Below the pieces are notes generated by a model. It was not told the origin of the DNA. It did no database searches and saw nothing but the letters and a program-made list of their open reading frames with translations. The translations under genes were made by a program, and so were the position numbers. A stretch of 47,081 nt of DNA, from contig JBEBSR010000016.1 of NCBI GenBank assembly GCA_040394195.1, positions 1 to 47,081 of the forward strand. The letters run 5' to 3'. Of this stretch, positions 7,201 through 13,824 are shown piece by piece (the first letter of the stretch is position 1; each line of letters opens with the position of its first letter). The DNA is from Wohlfahrtiimonas larvae_A (GTDB taxonomy: Bacteria; Pseudomonadota; Gammaproteobacteria; Cardiobacteriales; Wohlfahrtiimonadaceae).

Positions 7201-8262
7201 TTACCTCATAGTTTTGTTGTTTTTCCTTAGCAGCTTGAAAATCTCAACTGCTTCGGAGTTTGTGCATTTTACCCAAGATTTAATGGAAGCAATGTATTTT
7301 TCTTCCGTAGTAGGGCGACTGCGTTCATTAATCTTATTTAAAATCTTTTGGCATTTTTCATAATGTTGATTTAATAAAGGCTGTGAAATTGGCACTTGAT
7401 AATTTACAGAACCTGCATGAATTGAAATAGTTTTGGCGAGCTGTAAATATTGAATGACATCATTGGTTGTGAGTTTGGATAGATTATCTTTTTGTGTAAT
7501 CACAGAGCTTTCAATCACAGACTTTAAACTCGATTCTTTAGATGGGCGATTCGCTTTGCTGAAAATATTTTGAATCTGCTGTTCCATTTTGGGTGATAAA
7601 ACTTGTGTCATCTGTTGTTTAACAGATTGAGCCGCTTGTGGTGATGATTGAACAGGTAGGGAATAACGCACTTGAGTTTGAGTAATCGTGAAAAATCCCA
7701 ATGATTCTAAATGTGCTAAGAAATCTGTAATGTCTGGTAGATTATCGCTAGATTGCCTGCCAAATACAGCACTACTTTTAATGAGATTGATGAGCTTTTC
7801 TTTATGCTTTGGTCGATTGCTTCTCGATAATGCAGTTTTGGCTAATTTCACCAATTCAGGATCAATGTCATGATTTAGAACAGGCTTAGCTTTTATTTGT
7901 GTTTGATTATGTGTACGAGCAATGCGGTCAATTTTTTGACCTGCATCTGTTAAATGATCAATGAGCGGATCATAGCCTTTATCATTGGAAATGACATGGA
8001 AATGCAATGATTCATCATTGGATAATTTGCCAATATAATAGGAAATGAAAAAGTCTAAAGCGTTATTAGCTGATTCTTTAAGCTGCACAATGTGTAATCG
8101 CTGTCCCAATTCAATGGCAATTTTCACCCAAAAAGCAGGGAAATTATTTTGATGAGCACCATGAAATAGATAGATTTCGCAGTTGTCATCTAGAAAATTT
8201 GTGAGTTCTTCTTCTGTGGATTGTAGATTTTCAAAATCTAAAAAATAGATATGTCTTGTCAT
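7201..8262 (-). CDS. PIN/NYN-like nuclease-domain protein with repeated C-terminal modules
   Basis: A 353-residue cytoplasmic protein. Residues 1-115 form a PIN/NYN-like domain with acidic residues in the right places: D9 (FLDFEN), D70 (NALDFFISYYIG), and D94/D98 (SNDKGYDPLI), suggesting a metal-dependent RNase. Residues 134-203 and 227-292 are two related modules, each with an (S)NRP..K..L...I.SS start and an end like a small winged helix (VRYSLP, VNYQVP). A third, partial copy covers residues 304-350. The frame extends to 8355, but ATG 8262 gives the domain start. It is the first gene of an operon with VF530. The nuclease role is inferred from the fold. Confidence 0.7.
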   Translation of the reverse strand: MTRHIYFLDFENLQSTEEELTNFLDDNCEIYLFHGAHQNNFPAFWVKIAIELGQRLHIVQLKESANNALDFFISYYIGKLSNDESLHFHVISNDKGYDPLIDHLTDAGQKIDRIARTHNQTQIKAKPVLNHDIDPELVKLAKTALSRSNRPKHKEKLINLIKSSAVFGRQSSDNLPDITDFLAHLESLGFFTITQTQVRYSLPVQSSPQAAQSVKQQMTQVLSPKMEQQIQNIFSKANRPSKESSLKSVIESSVITQKDNLSKLTTNDVIQYLQLAKTISIHAGSVNYQVPISQPLLNQHYEKCQKILNKINERSRPTTEEKYIASIKSWVKCTNSEAVEIFKLLRKNNKTMR

Positions 8263-8309
8263 AATTATTATCCATTTATAGTGAAATCGTTTTAAAACTC
8301 CAATCAAGT

Positions 8310-8340
8310 AAATTATTTCTCCCTGCGAGAGAGATAATTT
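8310..8340. repeat. REP-like hairpin upstream of the PIN-like gene
   Basis: A near-perfect hairpin with AAATTAT..TCTC arms, one G-U pair, one mismatch and a short loop. Its core (ATTAT-Y-TCTCCC ... GAGAGATAAT) resembles the palindrome at 2792-2816, which suggests a repeat family rather than a gene-specific site. Confidence 0.45.
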
Positions 8341-8358
8341 GTTAAACCAGTACACTAT

Positions 8359-8386
8359 AAAAAATCCCGATATAAAGATCGGGATT
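8359..8386 (-). terminator. Intrinsic terminator after dnaJ
   Basis: A 9-bp stem AATCCCGAT / ATCGGGATT with a six-base loop. On the minus strand a run of six T follows. It lies 24 bases beyond the dnaJ stop. Confidence 0.85.
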
Positions 8387-8410
8387 GTTATTATCGATTC
8401 AAAAGATTAA

Positions 8411-9547
8411 TTATTTTTTTTTAACATCATCAAAGAAATCTTTAACTCTGTCTAACCAACCTTTTTCTTGTGGGTTATGCTTTTCGCCCAGTGTTTCACC
8501 AAACTGCTTCAAGATCTCTTTCTGCTCATTGGTTAATTTCACAGGTGTTTCGATGTTCACTGTGCAGAGTAGATCGCCCTGATGATCGCCACGAATGGAT
8601 TTCACGCCTTTACCACGTAAGCGGAATACTCGGCCTGTTTGTGTTTCAGCAGGGATTTTGAGGCTCACGCGACCATCTAATGTAGGTACTTCGATTTCGC
8701 CACCCAAAGCTGCTGTGACAAAACTGATTGGCACGATACAACTTAAGTTTTGACCATCACGTTTGAAGATTTGATGAGGGCGAACATTGATTTGAACATA
8801 TAAATCACCGTTCGGGCCGCCATTACCTCCAGCTTCACCTTTACCTTCTAAACGAATATTGTTGCCAGTATCTACGCCTGCTGGAATTTTAACTTCCAAC
8901 GTTTGTGTTTTGTATTCAGTGCCTGAACCACGGCAAACTTTACAAGGATTCTTGATGATTTTACCGCGACCATGACACGTTGGGCATGGTTGCTGAACAG
9001 AGAAGAAACCTTGTGAGCGACGAACTTGGCCTGCACCATGACATGTATCACATGTTGTAATAGATGTACCAGGTTCAGCACCTTTGCCATCACAATGTTC
9101 ACATGTGCTACGAATATTTGTTTGAATGCGTGAAGTTGTACCGAATACAGCCTCTTCTAAGGTAATGTCTAATTGATAGCCAACATCATCACCTTTGTAT
9201 GCACGAGGACCAGAACTGCGACCGCCACCAGCACCACCAAAGAATTGTGAGAAGATGTCATCCATATCGCCAAAGCCACTGAATCCACCAAAACCGCCAC
9301 CGCCAGCACCGCCTTGACCATTCACTGCATCATGACCGTATTGATCGTACATGCGGCGTTTTTCTTCATCCGATAGAATGTCGTAAGCGCCTTGAACTTC
9401 CTTGAATTTTTTTTCTGCTTCTGCTTCATTCCCAATGTTTTTGTCAGGATGATATTTGCTTGCCATTCTACGATAAGCTTTTTTGATTTCGTCTTGTGTC
9501 GCTGATTTAGCAACACCTAAGATTTCATAATAATCGCGTTGTGACAT
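8411..9547 (-). CDS. dnaJ: Chaperone protein DnaJ (Hsp40)
   Basis: Full-length 378-residue class A J-protein that delivers substrates to DnaK and stimulates its ATPase. In order: J-domain (residues 1-70) with the YHPDKN catalytic HPD; a Gly/Phe-rich linker (about 78-115, GGFGGFSGFG); four zinc-finger repeats CEHCDGKG, CDTCHGAG, CPTCHGRG and CKVCRGSG; then the beta-rich substrate-binding C-terminal domains. The start has AAGGAAG upstream. It follows dnaK by 144 bases, but a terminator stands between them, so dnaJ output probably depends on read-through or its own promoter. No grpE is nearby. Confidence 0.97.
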   Translation of the reverse strand: MSQRDYYEILGVAKSATQDEIKKAYRRMASKYHPDKNIGNEAEAEKKFKEVQGAYDILSDEEKRRMYDQYGHDAVNGQGGAGGGGFGGFSGFGDMDDIFSQFFGGAGGGRSSGPRAYKGDDVGYQLDITLEEAVFGTTSRIQTNIRSTCEHCDGKGAEPGTSITTCDTCHGAGQVRRSQGFFSVQQPCPTCHGRGKIIKNPCKVCRGSGTEYKTQTLEVKIPAGVDTGNNIRLEGKGEAGGNGGPNGDLYVQINVRPHQIFKRDGQNLSCIVPISFVTAALGGEIEVPTLDGRVSLKIPAETQTGRVFRLRGKGVKSIRGDHQGDLLCTVNIETPVKLTNEQKEILKQFGETLGEKHNPQEKGWLDRVKDFFDDVKKK

Positions 9548-9607
9548 AATTTTTCGACTTCCTTAAACTGTAAAACTAATAATTTATAAATAATAATTTG
9601 TGAGATT

Positions 9608-9624
9608 ACTCATAAGTTATGAGT
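9608..9624. promoter_or_regulatory. Perfect 17-bp palindrome upstream of dnaJ
   Basis: ACTCATAA-G-TTATGAGT is an exact dyad centred about 70 bases before the dnaJ start, just past the dnaK terminator in the direction of transcription. It could be an operator or a short RNA hairpin; no known consensus fits. Confidence 0.35.
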
Positions 9625-9638
9625 TTCTGACTTGAAGA

Positions 9639-9667
9639 AAGCAATATCCCAAAATGGGATATTGCTT
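9639..9667 (-). terminator. Terminator-like hairpin between dnaK and dnaJ
   Basis: A 12-bp stem AAGCAATATCCC / GGGATATTGCTT with a five-base loop, 24 bases after the dnaK stop. On the minus strand it is followed by a T-containing stretch (TCTTC), not a clean U-run. It may reduce rather than stop transcription into dnaJ. Confidence 0.65.
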
Positions 9668-9691
9668 CACTACATATGTTATTGAGATAAA

Positions 9692-11620
9692 TTACTTCTT
9701 ATCATCTTTAACTTCTTCAAACTCTGCATCCACAACATCATCTTGCTTGTTATCAGGATTTTGGCCTTGTGCTGCGCCTGCTTCACCAGCTTGTTGTTGT
9801 GCTGCATATGCTTTCTCAGCAACTTTACCAGCAGCTTCTGTCAACGTTTCAGTTTTCTTTTGAATTACTTCAAGATTGTCGCCTTTTACAGCTTCTTGAA
9901 GTTCAGAGATTGCTGATTCAATCGCAGCTCTTTCACTTGCATCAACTTGTTCACCCAAATCTTTCAAAGATTTTTCTGACATGTGAATCATTTGTTCAGC
10001 AGAGTTACGGGCAGCAACTAATTCTTGGAACTTCTTATCTTCTTCAGCATTCATTTCTGCATCTTTGATCATTTTTTCGATGTCTTCCTGAGATAAACCA
10101 GAATCAGACTTGATCACGATAGATTGTTCTTTGTTTGTTGCTTTATCTTTTGCTGATACGTTGATTACGCCGTTCGCATCGATGTCAAAAGTTACTTCGA
10201 TTTGTGGTGTGCCACGTGGTGCTGGTGGAATGTCTGACAATTCAAACTGACCCAAAGTTTTGTTTTGAGAAGCTTGAGGACGCTCACCTTGCAATACGTG
10301 AATAGTTACCGCAGGCTGGTTATCAGTCGCTGTTGAGAATGTTTGGCTTGCTTTCGTTGGGATCGTTGTATTTTTGTCGATCAACTTAGTCATTACGCCG
10401 CCCATTGTTTCGATACCCAATGATAATGGAGTAACGTCTAACAATAATACGTCTTTAACGTGACCGCCTAAAACACCACCTTGAACCGCAGCACCAGATG
10501 CTACTGCTTCGTCAGGGTTAACGTCTTTACGAGGATCTTTACCAAAGAATTCTTTAACTTTTTCTTGAACCTTAGGCATACGAGTTTGACCACCAACTAA
10601 GATAACTTCGTCGATTTGTGAAACTGTCAAACCAGCATCTTTCAATGCAACTTTACATGGTGCCAAAGTGCGCTCAATTAAATCTTCTACTAAAGATTCT
10701 AATTTTGCACGTGTTAACTTGATGTTCAAGTGTTTTGGACCAGTGCTGTCAGCAGTGATGTAAGGCAAGTTGATTTCAGTTTGTTGTGCTGAAGACAACT
10801 CAATTTTTGCTTTCTCACCAGCTTCTTTCAAACGTTGCAATGCTAAAGGATCATTACGTAAATCAATACCTTGTTCTTTTTGGAACTCTTTTACTAAGTA
10901 ATCAATTACCGCAGCATCAAAGTCTTCACCGCCCAAGAAAGTATCACCATTTGTAGACAATACTTCGAATTGTTTTTCACCATCAACGTCAGCGATTTCA
11001 ATGATAGACAAGTCGAATGTACCACCACCTAAATCGTATACAGCGATCTTAGCATCTTTCTTAGCGCCTTTATCCATGCCATATGCCAATGCAGCAGCTG
11101 TTGGTTCGTTGATAATACGCTTAACTTCTAAACCAGCAATACGGCCAGCATCGATTGTTGCTTGACGTTGTGAGTCATTGAAGTAAGCAGGCACTGTGAT
11201 TACAGCTTCAGTTACTTTTTCACCTAAGAAATCTTCAGCAGTTTGTTTCATTTTCATTAAAACGCGTGCAGAAACTTCTGGTGGTGCTAATTTTTTATCG
11301 CCCAATACGCTCACCCAAGCATCGCCATTGTCAGCTTTGATGATTGAGTATGGTACTAAATCGATGTCTTTTTTAACTTCAGCGTCTTCGAACTTACGGC
11401 CAATTAAACGCTTGATTGCATATAATGTGTTTTTTGGGTTTGTCACAGACTGGCGCTTAGCAGGTTGGCCTACTAAAATTTCACCGCTTTCTGTATAAGC
11501 GATGATGGAAGGAGTTGTACGATCGCCTTCTGCATTCTCGATCACACGTACTTTTTCGCCATCCATTACAGCCACACAAGAGTTAGTGGTTCCCAAGTCA
11601 ATACCAATAATTTTACTCAT
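9692..11620 (-). CDS. dnaK: Chaperone protein DnaK (Hsp70)
   Basis: Full-length 642-residue Hsp70 (E. coli 638). The N-terminal ATPase domain begins KIIGIDLGTTNSCVAVMDG and contains VITVPAYFNDSQRQAT, AYDLGGGTFDLSIIE and ILVGGQTRMP. The hydrophobic linker is VLLLDVTPLSLGIET. The substrate-binding beta domain and helical lid follow, ending in the usual acidic VVDAEFEEVKDDKK. Transcription probably starts from a near-perfect sigma-32 promoter at 11676-11703, so the gene is heat-shock inducible. A Shine-Dalgarno (AGGAG) precedes the ATG. dnaJ lies downstream past a terminator-like hairpin. Confidence 0.98.
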   Translation of the reverse strand: MSKIIGIDLGTTNSCVAVMDGEKVRVIENAEGDRTTPSIIAYTESGEILVGQPAKRQSVTNPKNTLYAIKRLIGRKFEDAEVKKDIDLVPYSIIKADNGDAWVSVLGDKKLAPPEVSARVLMKMKQTAEDFLGEKVTEAVITVPAYFNDSQRQATIDAGRIAGLEVKRIINEPTAAALAYGMDKGAKKDAKIAVYDLGGGTFDLSIIEIADVDGEKQFEVLSTNGDTFLGGEDFDAAVIDYLVKEFQKEQGIDLRNDPLALQRLKEAGEKAKIELSSAQQTEINLPYITADSTGPKHLNIKLTRAKLESLVEDLIERTLAPCKVALKDAGLTVSQIDEVILVGGQTRMPKVQEKVKEFFGKDPRKDVNPDEAVASGAAVQGGVLGGHVKDVLLLDVTPLSLGIETMGGVMTKLIDKNTTIPTKASQTFSTATDNQPAVTIHVLQGERPQASQNKTLGQFELSDIPPAPRGTPQIEVTFDIDANGVINVSAKDKATNKEQSIVIKSDSGLSQEDIEKMIKDAEMNAEEDKKFQELVAARNSAEQMIHMSEKSLKDLGEQVDASERAAIESAISELQEAVKGDNLEVIQKKTETLTEAAGKVAEKAYAAQQQAGEAGAAQGQNPDNKQDDVVDAEFEEVKDDKK

Positions 11621-11675
11621 ATTCAGTTGCTCCTAAAAATGCTTTAAATAAACTATAAATTTCTAATGTTTATTA

Positions 11676-11703
11676 AGATGGGGCAGGGTTTTAGGATTTC
11701 AAG
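11676..11703 (-). promoter_or_regulatory. Sigma-32 (RpoH) heat-shock promoter of dnaK
   Basis: On the minus strand CTTGAAA (11703-11697) is separated by 13 bases from CCCCATCT (11683-11676). This matches the sigma-32 consensus CTTGAAA-N11-15-CCCCATNT at every defined position. It lies 56 bases upstream of the dnaK start. Confidence 0.9.
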
Positions 11704-11740
11704 TAAAAATATGAAAATTATTTGCAGATTGTGAGAGAAA

Positions 11741-12445
11741 TTATTGACGCGCGCCAAATACCGCGCTACCGACGCGAATCATGGTTGCGCCTTCTGCAAT
11801 TGCCCACTCTAAATCATGGCTCATGCCCATGGATAATTCTGTGGCTGTGTTTGGCATTAAACCTTGAGTAATGGCTTGTTCATTTAAGGTTCTTAAATGT
11901 GCGTAACCTTCACGAACAGATTTTTCATCATCAGCATTTAAACCAATTGTCATTAATCCACGAATTTTAAGCATTGGGAATTGTTGTAAAATTTCTAAGA
12001 AAGGGAAGAGCTGATCAGTTGCTAAACCTTGTTTACTATCTTCTTTCGATACATTTACTTGTACGAATACTTCACGTGTTTCATTCTGCTTTTCGCATTC
12101 TGCATGTAGTTTTTCAGCCAAGGACACGCGATCCACTGATTGAATGCATTGCACATAAGGAAAAATTGCACGAACTTTATTGGTTTGTAGATGCCCAATA
12201 AAGTGTTGCTGATAAGGCATGATGATTTGATCTGCGCGTTGGATGTGTGGAAATTTATCTGTCACTTCCTGTGCACGATTCTCACCAATTAAACCAAAGC
12301 CAAGGTCAATTGCTTCTTGAATGCTTTCAATTGGCTGAGTTTTTGTTGCCAATAGCAATAGAATATCTTCAGGTTTTCTACCTGAAGATTGTGCAGCATT
12401 GGCAATGCGATCTAAGATTTGGTTTAAATTGGTTTGGATACTCAT
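11741..12445 (-). CDS. yggS: YggS/PLPBP pyridoxal-phosphate homeostasis protein
   Basis: A 234-residue PLP-binding protein of the YggS/PROSC family, which binds PLP without a known catalytic reaction and keeps free PLP in balance. Visible are the PLP-lysine strand LLLLATKTQ, the FGENRAQE motif, HFIGHLQTNK, VNVSKEDSKQG, RGLMTIG, and SMGMSHDLEWAIAEGATMIRVGSAVFG near the end, all typical. It starts inside the end of the NtrX-like gene (4-base overlap, ATGA), so it is the last gene of the topA-regulator-yggS operon. Only about 37 bases separate its stop from the dnaK heat-shock promoter, and no terminator is visible. Confidence 0.95.
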   Translation of the reverse strand: MSIQTNLNQILDRIANAAQSSGRKPEDILLLLATKTQPIESIQEAIDLGFGLIGENRAQEVTDKFPHIQRADQIIMPYQQHFIGHLQTNKVRAIFPYVQCIQSVDRVSLAEKLHAECEKQNETREVFVQVNVSKEDSKQGLATDQLFPFLEILQQFPMLKIRGLMTIGLNADDEKSVREGYAHLRTLNEQAITQGLMPNTATELSMGMSHDLEWAIAEGATMIRVGSAVFGARQ

Positions 12446-13821
12446 GAGAATTTTTTAGGGTCAATGTCTAACGATTTCAATTTACGATATAAGTTTGTGC
12501 GTTCCATGCCGACTTTATCTGCCAATTTGGCAATATTTCCTTCACATGCTTTGAATTGTGCTAGTAAATAAGCTTTTTCAAATTGTTCACGCGCTTCTCG
12601 AAGCGGCAAATCCAATGGCAATAAATCTTCTGAAATGACACGAGTTTGGCTTTTTTTAGTTAAAAGGTCATTGACTTCATTCAATGTCACTTCTTCGTTT
12701 TTACCTAAGATCAATAGTTGTTGTACTATGGATTTTAATTCTTGCACATTACCGTGCCAAGTGTGATTGCGTAAACGATTTTGCACTGCAATTGGGAAGT
12801 GACGATATTGTAAATGCTCTTCTTCCACAAAATGATGAATATAGAATGCAATCAAATCAGGTACATCTTCAGGGTGCGAAGAAAGTGATGGAATATCTAA
12901 TGGCAAAATATTTAACTTGTAATAAAGTGCCTCGCTGAACTCTTTTTCATCCACAAGGACAGATAAGTCATCGCGTGAAACAGCAATGAATCGAACATCT
13001 TTAGGTAATAAGTTTTTACCATTAACTCTAAAATATTCGTGATCATTAATGATATTTGCAAGTTTATTTTGAGCATCTAAACTTAATTGGGAGACATTAT
13101 CTAGAATGATGCTGCCACCATTGGCTTGCTCCAAAATACCTTGTGTGACTAAAGAGCCATCCTCTTTGCCAAGCAGTGTTTCTTCGATATTATCTTCATT
13201 CAATTGCCCTAGGTTTACTGCAATGATTGGGCTTTGATTGCGATCAGAGAGTGAATGAATGTAATGGGCAAATAAATGTTTGCCTGAACCTAATTCACCT
13301 TTCAATAAAACAGTGCGATTGCCTGACTCTGCGATCTGCTTCGCTTTGGTGCGAAGTGATGACATCAATGGGCTTTTACCCACAGGCTCAATTGTAAACT
13401 GTGGAGTTAAAGCTTGAGGTTTTAATGTTGGCTGAATGATCTGCTCTTTCAGTGCACGTTTCACAACGGCAACTAGTTTTGCCAATGTTAATGGTTTTTC
13501 TAAGAAATCAAAGGCACCCAATTTTGTAGCTTCAATAGCATGTTCTAATGTGCCATGCCCGCTCATCATAACAACTGAGAAAGGTAAGCTGTGATAAGTC
13601 TTTTTCCATTCATTCATTAAAGAAATACCATCGATATCTGGCATCCAGATATCGAGTAGAATTAGATCAGGCTTACTGTCTTGAATGGCTTTTTGTGCAG
13701 AAGCACCATTCGATGCTGTGCGCACAGTGAAGCCTTCATCTTCCAAAATATCTTTGATGAGATCGGTAATATCTTCCTCATCATCCACCACTAAAATGTT
13801 CGTGTTTTTTAAGTCACTCAT
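12442..13821 (-). CDS. NtrX-like response regulator with degenerate sigma-54 AAA+ domain
   Basis: A 459-residue response regulator. The receiver (residues 5-120) has D13/D14, phospho-acceptor D57 (LLDIWMPDIDG) and K109 (EKPL), and looks like NtrX. The AAA+ domain (about 145-390) is degraded: Walker A is GELGSGKH at 175-182, the GAFTGA sigma-54 contact loop is missing (KEDGSLVTQG stands there), and Walker B ends LDN instead of LDE. A Fis-type helix-turn-helix closes it (GNIAKLADKVGMERTNLYRKLKSL). It probably binds DNA without activating sigma-54. No NtrY kinase is adjacent. It lies 3 bases after topA and overlaps yggS. Confidence 0.85.
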   Translation of the reverse strand: MSDLKNTNILVVDDEEDITDLIKDILEDEGFTVRTASNGASAQKAIQDSKPDLILLDIWMPDIDGISLMNEWKKTYHSLPFSVVMMSGHGTLEHAIEATKLGAFDFLEKPLTLAKLVAVVKRALKEQIIQPTLKPQALTPQFTIEPVGKSPLMSSLRTKAKQIAESGNRTVLLKGELGSGKHLFAHYIHSLSDRNQSPIIAVNLGQLNEDNIEETLLGKEDGSLVTQGILEQANGGSIILDNVSQLSLDAQNKLANIINDHEYFRVNGKNLLPKDVRFIAVSRDDLSVLVDEKEFSEALYYKLNILPLDIPSLSSHPEDVPDLIAFYIHHFVEEEHLQYRHFPIAVQNRLRNHTWHGNVQELKSIVQQLLILGKNEEVTLNEVNDLLTKKSQTRVISEDLLPLDLPLREAREQFEKAYLLAQFKACEGNIAKLADKVGMERTNLYRKLKSLDIDPKKFS

Positions 13822-13824
13822 ATT

